From positions 16,926-80,925 of the forward strand of contig VOIU01000016.1 of the NCBI GenBank assembly GCA_007896885.1: DNA of 64,000 bases, in the 5' to 3' direction. This document shows positions 28,009-37,255 of the stretch, one piece after another. A program made the translations under genes and the position numbers. The first letter of the stretch is position 1, and the number at the start of each line of letters is the position of its first letter. The notes under the pieces were generated by a model. It was not told where the DNA came from and made no database searches. It saw only the letters and a program-made list of their open reading frames with translations. The DNA is from Bacteroidaceae bacterium HV4-6-C5C (GTDB taxonomy: Bacteria; Bacteroidota; Bacteroidia; Bacteroidales; Bacteroidaceae).

Positions 28009-28710
28009 ATGCATGTATTTTATACTCCTGATATACACAAGAATTCGGAACTCCCAGAAGAAGAAGCGCAACATTGTACGCGCGTACTCAGACTGAATAC
28101 GGGAGACGAAATCACGCTAACCGATGGCATTGGAAATTTTTATCGTGCCAAAATAGATATTGCAACAAATAAGCATTGCTTAGTCAATATCATTGAAAAA
28201 GTTACTCAAAATCCATTATGGGAAGGTCATCTACACATTGCGATGGCTCCGACTAAAAACATTGATCGGACTGAATGGTTTGTTGAAAAGGCCACAGAAA
28301 TAGGATTTAACGAACTTACATTTTTAAACTGTAGATTCTCGGAAAGAAAAATAGTCAAGATTGAAAGAATATCTAAAATTTTGATCTCCGCAATCAAACA
28401 ATCTTTAAAAGCAAGAGTCCCAATAGTTAATGAACTTACTTCTTTTGACAAATTTATAGCTCAGCCGTTGAAAGGACAAAAATACATAGCACATTGCTAC
28501 GATGGCGACAAGAGCTATCTGAAAGATATAATTATCAAGGGAGTAGATGCTACCATTTTAATTGGTCCAGAAGGTGATTTTAGCGAAGAAGAGATAGAGA
28601 AAGCTATTGCAAATGGCTTCATGCCTATTAGCTTAGGACCATCAAGACTCCGAACAGAAACAGCAGCCGTAGTAGCATGTCATATTTTCAATCTAAAGAA
28701 TCAAATATAA
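28009..28710 (+). CDS. rsmE: 16S rRNA m3U1498 methyltransferase
   Basis: The 233-residue product has an N-terminal PUA-like domain (about 1-70, EEAQHCTRVLRLNTGDEITLTDG) and a SPOUT methyltransferase domain with deep trefoil knot. The motifs are AMAPTKNIDRTEWFVEKATEIG, LIGPEGDFSEEEI and SLGPSRLRTETAAV. All are standard for RsmE, which methylates N3 of U1498 in 16S rRNA. Length matches the family. Confidence 0.96.
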   Translation: MHVFYTPDIHKNSELPEEEAQHCTRVLRLNTGDEITLTDGIGNFYRAKIDIATNKHCLVNIIEKVTQNPLWEGHLHIAMAPTKNIDRTEWFVEKATEIGFNELTFLNCRFSERKIVKIERISKILISAIKQSLKARVPIVNELTSFDKFIAQPLKGQKYIAHCYDGDKSYLKDIIIKGVDATILIGPEGDFSEEEIEKAIANGFMPISLGPSRLRTETAAVVACHIFNLKNQI

Positions 28711-28732
28711 ATTGATCTAAAGACTTATACTT

Positions 28733-30283
28733 ATGAAAATGAAAAACTTTTTCAGCGTAATATTAATAATTTCATTAGTTATTATTTTTAGCGCATGTAG
28801 TAAGAAGAGCGACTACTCGAATGTTATTCCTGTAGATGCTAGTGAAGTTGCTGCCGTCCATCTGAAGAATTTGGTTACAAAAGCCGGATTGGGTAATAAA
28901 GAAAATAAAGAAGCGATAGAGAGGCTCACAACCGCTTTCAAAAGCGGAATGAATTCAACTTCTTTCAAACAATTTGAGGCTATCCTGAAAAACCCCGAAG
29001 AATCAGGAATAGATTTAAGTTTGCCTTTATATTTGTTTAGTTCCCCTGAATTTCCATATATGTCGGTAACTGCCAAAGTAAACGACAAAGATAAATTAAC
29101 ATCGCTACTTAATATTCTCGAAAAAGAAAAAATATGCACACAACTTGACAAAGTTGAGGGATATCAGTTTACAGAAATAGGGACACAATTATTCGTCGCA
29201 TTCAATTCAAGTGCTATATTGCTAATAAATCACGATAATACGGTATCACAGGAAGCAATAAAGCAAAGAGTAGTCAAGCTATTTGAACAGACTGAAAAGA
29301 ATAGCATCGTATCGACTTCCGCATTCAAAAAAATGCAACAACAAAACGAGGATGTCGATTTACTGGTTTCTCCTTCAAGTATATTGGGAGAATATGCCCA
29401 GCAAATTAATTATGGCTTACCTGAAAATATTGATTTAAAAAAATTATGGATTGTTGGAGGCCTATCTTTTGAAGAAGGAAAAATCAAAGTAAAATACGAA
29501 AATTATACGGAAGATGCAACTTTAAAAAAACAACTTGAAGATCAACAAAAGAGTATAAAACCTATTCAGAATTCATTATTAAAATACTTCCCCAAATCCA
29601 CCTTAGCGCTATTTAACGTAGGAATTAATGGAGATATCTTTTATAATTTGATTCAAAAAAACAAAGAGTTTCAGTCAAACTTCCCTATAGCTCAATCTAG
29701 CATAATTAAATCTCTCTTGGGGGCTTTAAAAAATGACCTAACAGTAGGAGTGACAAACATCACTATGGAAAGCACACCAACGATTGTAGTATATGCTGAT
29801 GTAGATGACGAAAATGTTATCAGTGAGCTCTACAAGAATAAAAAATCATTTGGATTTAAATCAGATGAAGACATTATTAAATTAGATGAGCAGAACTACA
29901 TATACAAGTCAAGCGAAATAAATTTCTATTTTGGCATTAAAGACAGAAAAGTATACATAACAAATGACAATATACTAAAAGAAAATATTGGAAAAGAATG
30001 CATTCCTTCAGCTAAAAATGCAGACTTTGCATCTGAGATAAAAGGAAAAAGCCTAGCTTTTGTAGTCAATACTGATGCAATACTCCATCTTCCTGTCATA
30101 AAAATGATGAAAGAATATGGTGGAGCAGAATATGAAACATACTATAATTTAGCTAATAAAACAGCATATCTTGAACTCCTCTGTGATAATACTCAAACGG
30201 AAATCACATTGCAACTGAAAGATAAGAAAGAAAACTCTTTAAAGCAAATAATAGATTTTATAAAAGAGTTTGCTGGAATTTAA
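28733..30283 (+). CDS. DUF4836 family lipoprotein
   Basis: The 516-residue product has a lipoprotein signal with lipobox ending at about Cys22 (IIFSACSKK). The start of the mature part, VIPVDASEVAAVHLKNLVTKAGL, matches the DUF4836 pattern, which describes large Bacteroidales lipoproteins of unknown role. No catalytic motif is seen. It is 22 bp after rsmE and 18 bp before an ABC ATPase, so it may be a periplasmic partner of the ABC system, which is inference from position only. Confidence 0.75.
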   Translation: MKMKNFFSVILIISLVIIFSACSKKSDYSNVIPVDASEVAAVHLKNLVTKAGLGNKENKEAIERLTTAFKSGMNSTSFKQFEAILKNPEESGIDLSLPLYLFSSPEFPYMSVTAKVNDKDKLTSLLNILEKEKICTQLDKVEGYQFTEIGTQLFVAFNSSAILLINHDNTVSQEAIKQRVVKLFEQTEKNSIVSTSAFKKMQQQNEDVDLLVSPSSILGEYAQQINYGLPENIDLKKLWIVGGLSFEEGKIKVKYENYTEDATLKKQLEDQQKSIKPIQNSLLKYFPKSTLALFNVGINGDIFYNLIQKNKEFQSNFPIAQSSIIKSLLGALKNDLTVGVTNITMESTPTIVVYADVDDENVISELYKNKKSFGFKSDEDIIKLDEQNYIYKSSEINFYFGIKDRKVYITNDNILKENIGKECIPSAKNADFASEIKGKSLAFVVNTDAILHLPVIKMMKEYGGAEYETYYNLANKTAYLELLCDNTQTEITLQLKDKKENSLKQIIDFIKEFAGI

Positions 30284-30301
30284 AGTATATCTACAAAAAC
30301 A

Positions 30302-30946
30302 ATGGAATATATTCATTTAAGAAAAACGCTTCCTATGGTATTTGCTGATCGCGACGATATATCATCGGAAATTTGGCAAAAGGATCTTACATTTCATAAG
30401 GGTAAATGCTACCTAATAGAAGCTGCCTCTGGCACAGGAAAATCATCTTTATGTAGCTACATCTACGGTTATAGGCACGACTACAGTGGAGATATTTTAT
30501 TCAACGACAAAGATATTAAGTCACATTCCATTAATGATTGGATTGCCATACGAAAGAGATCTTTAAGCATCCTATTTCAAGAACTACGAATATTTCCAGA
30601 GCTCACTGCATACGAAAATATTCAATTAAAGAACAAATTGACTAAATATAAAGAAGAGAAAGATATTAAATCATATTTTGAGATATTGGGCATCGAAGAT
30701 AAACTAGAGCAAAAAGCGGGGCGTTTATCATTTGGGCAACAGCAAAGAGTAGCTTTTATCAGATCTCTTTGTCAACCGTTCGATTTCATCCTTTTAGATG
30801 AGCCAATCAGTCATCTTGACGACGAGAATGGTGCTATAATAGGGCGCTTACTTATAGAAGAAGCAGAAAAGCAAGGAGCTGGTATTATAGTCACCTCTAT
30901 AGGTAAACATATTAATATAAAGTATGACAGCATTTATAAATTATAA
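30302..30946 (+). CDS. ABC transporter ATP-binding protein (LolD/FtsE-like)
   Basis: The 214-residue product has Walker A SGTGKSSL (about 43-50), a Q-loop (ILFQELRIFPELTAYENI), signature LSFGQQQRVAF, Walker B FILLDEPISHLDD and an H-loop position occupied by Ser/Ile (VTSIGKH) rather than the usual His. The order and length match the LolD/MacB group of ATPases. Its partner is the permease that starts 33 bp later. It probably drives an envelope task rather than import. The weak H-loop is worth noting because it may lower ATPase activity. Confidence 0.86.
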   Translation: MEYIHLRKTLPMVFADRDDISSEIWQKDLTFHKGKCYLIEAASGTGKSSLCSYIYGYRHDYSGDILFNDKDIKSHSINDWIAIRKRSLSILFQELRIFPELTAYENIQLKNKLTKYKEEKDIKSYFEILGIEDKLEQKAGRLSFGQQQRVAFIRSLCQPFDFILLDEPISHLDDENGAIIGRLLIEEAEKQGAGIIVTSIGKHINIKYDSIYKL

Positions 30947-30979
30947 ATCGGCTATACACCGCTAATTATAAAATTACAT

Positions 30980-32194
30980 ATGAACAAACTTGTGTGGAAA
31001 CTCCTCCGCGAACATATTAGTATAGCACAACTCAGTGGTTTCTTCCTTGCAAACCTTTTCGGTTCAATCATTGTGCTACTCAGCATACAGTTTTATAAAG
31101 ATATCATTCCTGTTTTTACACAAGGAGATAGCTTCATAAAAAAAGATTACATCATTGCAAGTAAAAAGATCAGTACATTAGGCAGCTTTGCTGGTCAAAG
31201 TAACACTTTTTCCGATAAAGAAATTGAAGAGTTCAAGAATCAGCACTTTACACAAAGTATAGGGGCTTTTACCCCAGCACTTTTCAAGGTTTCAGCGGGT
31301 TTTGGGGTTCAACAAGCCGGTATACACCTATCTACTGAAATGTTTTTTGAATCAGTGCCGGATATATATGTAGATATAAATCTCAGCAAATGGCATTTTG
31401 ATAAAGGCTCTCATACTATTCCTATTATCCTCCCCCGCAATTATCTCAATCTCTATAATTTTGGATTTGCTCAAAGCAGAAGCCTGCCAAAATTATCGGA
31501 AGGCGTTATGGGACTAGTGCAAATGGATATCATCATTAACGGAAATAATGGAATAGAACGTTACAAAGGCAACATCGTAGGATTTTCAAATCGGCTCAAC
31601 ACAATACTTGTCCCGCAATCATTTATGGAATGGGCAAATCAGACTTATGCTTCCGGGCAGAAGGCAGAATCTTCAAGGTTGATTATTGAAGTGAAGAATC
31701 CTACAGATCCAGCTATTACAAGCTATTTCCAGAATAAAGGTTATGAGCCAGAAGGAGACAACTTAGATGCAGGAAAAACCACATACTTTCTGCGTTTGAT
31801 CACAAGCATTATAGCAGGAGTTGGCCTCTTCATTTGCGCTTTGTCTTTCTATATTTTAATGTTAAGTATTTTCCTTTTGCTCCAAAAAAACACAGTGAAA
31901 TTAGAAAACTTACTTTTAATAGGATACAGTCCAAGTAAAGTGGCTTTACCATATCAAATTTTAGCAATAGGAACTAATTTTATTGTTATACTCCTAGCTT
32001 TTTGTGGATTAATTTGGATCCGAGGATACTATACAGACATTTTACTCTCCTTACTTCCTCAATTGGAAGAAAGTTCTCTGCTGCCATCTATGATATCAGG
32101 AGGTGTTCTATTTATTGGTATATCAATATTAGATTTAGTATTAATACGAAATAAGGTTATATCGATCTGGCATACGCAACAAAATCATCAATAA
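30980..32194 (+). CDS. ABC transporter permease (FtsX/MacB-like)
   Basis: The 404-residue product has one N-terminal membrane helix (about 18-40), a large extracytoplasmic domain (about 45-265) and three C-terminal helices (about 272-300, 325-355, 370-390), the type VII ABC permease layout (FtsX, LolE, MacB). Together with 30302-30946 it forms a probable mechanotransmission-type ABC system. Substrate is unknown. It ends the operon; a hairpin follows at 32277-32316. Confidence 0.82.
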   Translation: MNKLVWKLLREHISIAQLSGFFLANLFGSIIVLLSIQFYKDIIPVFTQGDSFIKKDYIIASKKISTLGSFAGQSNTFSDKEIEEFKNQHFTQSIGAFTPALFKVSAGFGVQQAGIHLSTEMFFESVPDIYVDINLSKWHFDKGSHTIPIILPRNYLNLYNFGFAQSRSLPKLSEGVMGLVQMDIIINGNNGIERYKGNIVGFSNRLNTILVPQSFMEWANQTYASGQKAESSRLIIEVKNPTDPAITSYFQNKGYEPEGDNLDAGKTTYFLRLITSIIAGVGLFICALSFYILMLSIFLLLQKNTVKLENLLLIGYSPSKVALPYQILAIGTNFIVILLAFCGLIWIRGYYTDILLSLLPQLEESSLLPSMISGGVLFIGISILDLVLIRNKVISIWHTQQNHQ

Positions 32195-32276
32195 AAATCA
32201 TATTTACCTAGAAAGCTTTACAGTTACTGACATTTGGCATATACTCCTAAGTAAGATCTTAAAATCTTATCATAAA

Positions 32277-32316
32277 TTACATCTCAAAAGTTTTGCTTAA
32301 GAGCATTGAGATGTAA
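32277..32316 (+). terminator. Hairpin after the ABC permease gene
   Basis: An 11-bp perfect stem, TTACATCTCAA with TTGAGATGTAA, encloses an 18-nt loop. The U-tract is weak (CTTAATATTCTT), so this is either a poor terminator or a 3' end protector. Confidence 0.5.
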
Positions 32317-32511
32317 CTTAATATTCTTACTATTTTACGCACTAATATATTAGCTTTATCACCTTGAACATACTAGCAAAAATTTAAAAATGATTTGATA
32401 ACCAAAATCGTTTTTTTGTTAGAATATAGATATAGAATATATATACAAAAAAAGGAAAGTTAAGTCGACAGGATAAATCACCTTATTTATATATTATTTA
32501 TATTTATTCGC

Positions 32512-32555
32512 AAACAGCCCATGAGTTAAATCCTTATCTTGGGGCTGTTTTTTTT
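32512..32555 (+). terminator. Terminator-like hairpin directly upstream of hppA
   Basis: AAACAGCCC (32512-32520) pairs with GGGCTGTTT (32542-32550), followed by a continuous T run to 32555. It ends only about 40 bp before the hppA ATG, and 320 bp after the upstream gene. Either it ends a short RNA of the 32195-32592 gap or it is an attenuator in the hppA leader. No canonical TAnnTTTG box was found in this gap and nothing else is coded there. Confidence 0.6.
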
Positions 32556-32592
32556 CTTTTTACTTATTTACTAATACCAAATATTTTACACC

Positions 32593-34992
32593 ATGAAAAA
32601 AACAAAATCAGTTGCATTGCTCTTGGCTATGCTCTGGGGTGGATTGGGACCCCACCTCTACGCAAGCGAAGCCGATCTTTCGATCCCCGACCTTCACGAA
32701 GGAGTATTTCACATTTTTGGCGGCAGCATTTCTGCGTGGAACTTTTTATGTTATGGCGCTATGATTATTGCCGGAACTTTAGGTTTCAGCCTTTACTTAT
32801 TCAGCCAAATAAAGAAGTTACCTGCTCATCATTCAATGCTTAAAGTAGCAAACACGATCTACCAAACTTGCCGTACCTACTTATTACAACAAGGCAAATT
32901 TTTACTTATGCTATTTGGTTTAATAGCCATTGTATTATGTGTATACTTCTTCGGATTAATAGGACAATCATTCATCGTCGTACTTCAAGTACTTGCTTTC
33001 TCTATAGTCGGCATGGCAGGTTCCTACTCTGTCGCTTGGTATGGCATACGGGTAAACACGTATGCTAATGCCCGAACAGCATTTGCTTCTTTAAAAGGGC
33101 GCCCTTTAGATATCGTAAACATTCCTCTTCGAGCAGGCATGAGTGTTGGGCTATTTCTAATCTCCTTGGAATTGATCATGATGGTATTTATCCTCTTGTT
33201 CGTTCCACGTTCCATTGTTGGACTTTGTTTTTTAGGATTTGCCATAGGTGAGTCTTTAGGCGCCAGTGCCCTACGTATAGCTGGTGGTATCTTTACCAAG
33301 ATAGCAGATATAGGTTCGGACTTAATGAAAGTTGTATTTAAAGTTAAAGAAGACGATCCACGAAATCCTGGAGTTATAGCCGATTGTACTGGTGATAATG
33401 CTGGTGATAGTGTAGGACCTACCGCCGATGGTTTCGAAACTTATGGTGTTACAGGTGTTGCTTTGATAACATTCATCACACTTGCAGTAGCAGATCCTGA
33501 CGTACAATCCAAGTTAATTGTATGGATATTCGGTATGCGTTTTCTCATGGATTTCTTATCAGGATGTTCTTTCTTTATCAATCAGGCAATCTCCAAAAAG
33601 CTCTATGGAAATAAAAAATCATTTGATTTTGAAGAGCCTCTGATGCGCCTCATCTGGATAGCTGCCATACTGTGTATATCAGCTTCTTTCTTCATGAGCC
33701 ATCTTTTGCTATATGATATGCCAGATCCTACACTATGGTGGAAGCTAGCAATCATTATTAGTTGTGGTACGATAGCCGCAGTATTGATTCCGGAATTCAC
33801 CAAAATATTCACAAGTTCAAAGTCCAAACACGTACAAGAAATTGTTACAGCATCACGTGAAGGAGGCCCTTCTTTAAATATTCTCTCCGGTATTGTCGCA
33901 GGTAATTTCAGCGCATTTTGGACAGGGTTACTGATTGCAGCTCTAATGTTTATAGCCTATTTTACTGCAGGTTTTGGTTTAGATCAGGTACTTGGTCCTC
34001 ACGCACCAGTTTTTGCATTTGGCCTTGTAGCTTTTGGATTCCTTTGTATGGGCCCAGTAACTATTGCTGTTGACAGCTATGGACCTGTCACTGATAATGC
34101 TCAATCGGTTTTCGAATTATCTCAGATAGAACAAATACCACAAATAAGCCAAGAGATAAAGACTGACTTTGGCTTTACGCCCAATTTTGAATTAGGGAAG
34201 CACTTCCTCGAAGCAAATGACTCTGCGGGAAATACATTCAAAGCTACAGCAAAGCCCGTACTTATAGGAACAGCAGTCGTAGGAGCAACTACCATGATCT
34301 TCTCTATCATTCTATTGCTTGACAGAGTTGGGCTATTACATCTCTCACTAACAGACGCCCCTGTGATATTAGGTTTGATCTGCGGTGGAGCCGTCATATT
34401 CTGGTTCAGTGGTGCTTCTATGCAAGCAGTAACTACTGGAGCTTACCGTGCTGTCGAATATATAAAACGAACCTTTAATATGGACAAGAAAGAAGCCGAT
34501 ATAGAAGACTCTAAATCTGTAGTCAAAATATGCACTCAATATGCCCAAAAAGGGATGTGGAATATCTTTTTAGCACTAATATCACTCACACTCTCATTTG
34601 CATTTATGGATCCAAACTTCTTTGTTGCTTATTTAATATCTATAGCAGTATTTGGGCTATTCCAAGCTATATATATGGCTAATGCAGGCGGTAGCTGGGA
34701 CAACAGCAAGAAAGTTGTAGAAGTTGACTTAAAAGAAAGAAATACTCCTTTACATGAAGCCGTCGTCGTAGGTGACACCGTAGGAGATCCTTTTAAAGAC
34801 ACTTCATCTGTATCATTGAATCCTATCATTAAATTTTCGACACTATTCGGCTTATTGGCTACTGAAATCTGTATAGAAATGAAGCATGATCCTGCTAATG
34901 ATTATTCTCTTTTCATTGCCATACCTTTCCTACTTATTGGACTCTTTTTTGTATGGAGATCGTTCTATAAGATGAGAATACCCGTAAAATAG
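32593..34992 (+). CDS. hppA: Membrane-bound ion-translocating pyrophosphatase
   Basis: The 799-residue product has about 16 membrane helices and the pyrophosphate site motif DDPRNPGVIADCTGDNAGDSV plus IAVDSYGPVTDNAQ and a C-terminal NAGGSWDNSKK. It splits pyrophosphate and pumps H+ and/or Na+ out across the inner membrane. A signal-like N-terminus and a C-terminal extension make it longer than many. The segment around GNTFKATAK has Lys where K+-dependent enzymes usually have Ala. This hints at K+ independence, but I am not sure the rule holds in this clade. The gene is alone, with an unusual leader hairpin and its own terminator. Confidence 0.95.
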   Translation: MKKTKSVALLLAMLWGGLGPHLYASEADLSIPDLHEGVFHIFGGSISAWNFLCYGAMIIAGTLGFSLYLFSQIKKLPAHHSMLKVANTIYQTCRTYLLQQGKFLLMLFGLIAIVLCVYFFGLIGQSFIVVLQVLAFSIVGMAGSYSVAWYGIRVNTYANARTAFASLKGRPLDIVNIPLRAGMSVGLFLISLELIMMVFILLFVPRSIVGLCFLGFAIGESLGASALRIAGGIFTKIADIGSDLMKVVFKVKEDDPRNPGVIADCTGDNAGDSVGPTADGFETYGVTGVALITFITLAVADPDVQSKLIVWIFGMRFLMDFLSGCSFFINQAISKKLYGNKKSFDFEEPLMRLIWIAAILCISASFFMSHLLLYDMPDPTLWWKLAIIISCGTIAAVLIPEFTKIFTSSKSKHVQEIVTASREGGPSLNILSGIVAGNFSAFWTGLLIAALMFIAYFTAGFGLDQVLGPHAPVFAFGLVAFGFLCMGPVTIAVDSYGPVTDNAQSVFELSQIEQIPQISQEIKTDFGFTPNFELGKHFLEANDSAGNTFKATAKPVLIGTAVVGATTMIFSIILLLDRVGLLHLSLTDAPVILGLICGGAVIFWFSGASMQAVTTGAYRAVEYIKRTFNMDKKEADIEDSKSVVKICTQYAQKGMWNIFLALISLTLSFAFMDPNFFVAYLISIAVFGLFQAIYMANAGGSWDNSKKVVEVDLKERNTPLHEAVVVGDTVGDPFKDTSSVSLNPIIKFSTLFGLLATEICIEMKHDPANDYSLFIAIPFLLIGLFFVWRSFYKMRIPVK

Positions 34993-35010
34993 ATAATATA
35001 AATAAGCTTT

Positions 35011-35073
35011 AAGGCTTTCCACCCGCATTTATAACCCAATTATAAGTTCTAAATGAAGTGGAAAGCCTTTTTG
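35011..35073 (+). terminator. Terminator after hppA
   Basis: AAGGCTTTCCAC (35011-35022) pairs with GTGGAAAGCCTT (35058-35069), followed by TTTTG; the 35-nt loop is long. Confidence 0.7.
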
Positions 35074-35180
35074 TTTAACTTATAATAACCTATTATAAAC
35101 TCTCTGGTGACTAGAGCTAAACCGATAAGCGCATTTACTTACGGTACTTTATTTTGTCATAAAAAAAATAAGATCGGGTA

Positions 35181-35215
35181 TTTAGTGCTTAAATCAAAAC
35201 TGTTTTCTATATTTG
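35181..35215 (+). promoter_or_regulatory. Promoter for the ECF sigma/FecR pair of PUL2
   Basis: TTTAG at 35181 is followed after 23 bp by TATATTTG at 35208-35215, matching TAnnTTTG. The gene starts at 35323, leaving a leader of about 100 nt. Outside this promoter and the hppA terminator the 330-bp gap 34993-35322 shows no gene. Confidence 0.55.
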
Positions 35216-35322
35216 CCCCAGAGTTAACGGCACTGTGAAAAGCAATGTATTTTATGCACTAAGCGTTTAATAAAACAGCCCTTCTCCATATATTTATATA
35301 GTTCGATAACGAAGTTAATCCG

Positions 35323-35889
35323 ATGCAGGATAATTTTGAAAATGAAGTTGTGTTATGGGACTGTTTCCGTAAAGGTAATAGGCTTGCCTATGCATACCTA
35401 TACAAAAAGTATATTTATCTTCTTTTGTCATATGGTATGCAGCTTACACCAGACCGTGAATTAGTAAAAGACTGTGCCCAAGAGGTCTTCATAAGACTAT
35501 ACACTTATAAAGAGACCATAAAGCCAGAGCAAATCAAGGTTTATTTACTCGTTTGCATGAAAAATCGAGTAAAAGAGCAACTAACATTGCAACAACTACA
35601 CGACGAGAAGATAGATTATTATGGAGAGAGTATAGAAAGTGAAACTCTCTCAAGTGAGGAAACATTCATCATTGAAGAATCTTCTAATCATTTGAAAGAA
35701 ACAATAAAAACGATACTTTCTCAATTAAGTCCACACCAAAAAGAAATTATACACTATCGATATATAGATGAGCTTAGCATGGAACAAATCAGCCAACTAA
35801 TGAACATGAATATACAGTCTGCATATAACCTTTTACATCGGTCCATTAAAAAAATACGAGAAATTATAAAAAAAGATCTTCATAAGTGA
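35323..35889 (+). CDS. ECF-type RNA polymerase sigma factor (PUL2)
   Basis: The 188-residue product has a region 2 (about 20-90, RLAYAYLYKKYIYLLLSYG then LVKDCAQEVFIRLYTYK) and a region 4 helix-turn-helix (about 125-180, LSPHQKEIIHYRYIDELSMEQISQLMNMNIQSAYNLLHRSIKKIREII). Region 3 is missing, as in all ECF factors. It is 38 bp upstream of a fecR gene. The pair controls genes through signals sensed by a STN-containing SusC, here 37256-40738. Its likely target promoter is that of the PUL2 susC. Confidence 0.93.
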   Translation: MQDNFENEVVLWDCFRKGNRLAYAYLYKKYIYLLLSYGMQLTPDRELVKDCAQEVFIRLYTYKETIKPEQIKVYLLVCMKNRVKEQLTLQQLHDEKIDYYGESIESETLSSEETFIIEESSNHLKETIKTILSQLSPHQKEIIHYRYIDELSMEQISQLMNMNIQSAYNLLHRSIKKIREIIKKDLHK

Positions 35890-35927
35890 GTAGATTTTCA
35901 GATTCAACCATTCCTCTTTATAAATGA

Positions 35928-37151
35928 ATGATAGTGACCATGAATGATCCACTGGCAATAAAGAATTATATAAACTTTTCAACTGAAGATTTTCTTTTGG
36001 ATGATTTTTTTATATCCTCGATGAAAAATCCAACTGAAGAAAGTGATTCTTTTTGGAAATCATTTTTAAACCAACCAGAGACTAATTCCATTCATTTTTT
36101 TGAAGCAAAAGAACTCTACAATAAACTTCGTGAAAATTACCTGAATGAGTTTGCCCCAGAAGAAATAGATCGTTTATGGATCAAAATAGATAATATCATT
36201 GATGAAAAAGAAAGAAGAAGCAAGTTTAAAAAGATATTCAAAATATCTTTGAGCATAGGAGCAGCAGTTGCTGCTGTTTTAGTTGCTATATTTCTATCTC
36301 AATCACCCTATTTAGACAAACACGAAGATTCTATTGAAGCATTTGTTGCAAAAAACATCAACGAAAACCTATCGAACGACACCACCATTCGTCTACTAGT
36401 CTCCGGGAATCAAATAGTACACTCTAATAAAAGAGATGAACTCATCCAATACGACTCTACCGATATAAAAATCGGAGGAAAGAGTATTGAGAAAGAGTCG
36501 GCAGCAAAATACAATCAACTCATTGTTCCTCTAGGCAAACAATCGCAAGTATTACTCGCCGACGGTACTCAAATTTGGGTAAATGCAGGTACCACTCTAA
36601 CCTACCCTGTTGAATTTAATTCGGATAAGCGAGAAATATATGTAAACGGGGAAATATATTTAAATGTAACAAAAGACCCTTCTCGTCCATTCATTGTCCA
36701 TACCCACGATTTTAATGTTTCGGTACTCGGAACTTCGTTTAACGTCAGTGCATACAGCGGCGAAACAACAAGACGGGTCGTACTGGTATCAGGATCAGTT
36801 AAGATTAATAATAGCAATAAAAAGGAATTTCTTTTAAAACCGAATGAGAAATACGAAAGAGATGATAATAAGGAAATTATTGCTCAAACAGATGTTTGCA
36901 AGTATATATCTTGGAAAGACGGCATCTACGAATTCGAAAGTGAGCATTTAAGTTCAGTAGTGAAATACATCTCAAGATATTTTGGCATCCAAATAGCATG
37001 TGATAAAAACATTCAGAATTTAAAGTGTAGTGGAAAACTGCTGATTATCGATGATATTAATAAATCATTAAAAAGATTATCCGAAGCACTACCTATATGC
37101 ATAAAAAAATATAGTGATCATTACCAAATAACACAGAAAATCGATAAATAA
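35928..37151 (+). CDS. FecR family anti-sigma factor (PUL2)
   Basis: The 407-residue product has a cytoplasmic part (about 1-100) that should hold the sigma factor, one membrane helix (about 107-127, IGAAVAAVLVAIFL) and a periplasmic FecR domain (about 190-300, TVPLGKQSQVLLADGTQIWVNAGTTLTYP type), then the DUF4974-like C-terminus (about 325-400) which meets the SusC STN domain. The start may be ATG 35928 or ATG 35940. It is between the sigma factor and susC, the standard order. The cytoplasmic part is longer than in many FecR proteins. Confidence 0.9.
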   Translation: MIVTMNDPLAIKNYINFSTEDFLLDDFFISSMKNPTEESDSFWKSFLNQPETNSIHFFEAKELYNKLRENYLNEFAPEEIDRLWIKIDNIIDEKERRSKFKKIFKISLSIGAAVAAVLVAIFLSQSPYLDKHEDSIEAFVAKNINENLSNDTTIRLLVSGNQIVHSNKRDELIQYDSTDIKIGGKSIEKESAAKYNQLIVPLGKQSQVLLADGTQIWVNAGTTLTYPVEFNSDKREIYVNGEIYLNVTKDPSRPFIVHTHDFNVSVLGTSFNVSAYSGETTRRVVLVSGSVKINNSNKKEFLLKPNEKYERDDNKEIIAQTDVCKYISWKDGIYEFESEHLSSVVKYISRYFGIQIACDKNIQNLKCSGKLLIIDDINKSLKRLSEALPICIKKYSDHYQITQKIDK

Positions 37152-37255
37152 TGTTTAACCTAAAAAGATTTATGATGTAGAAAAATATTATGTAGAAAAC
37201 ACAAAAGAAAAGACCGGATGAAACGGCTAAATAACATCCGATCAATTCATTTCGA

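Noticed and set aside
37149..37176. Pairing of the sRNA candidates with the PUL2 susC leader
   Set aside because: Only about 10 nt (TTAACCTAAA) are similar, the site is 80-130 nt before the start codon, and a gap is needed; too weak to claim.
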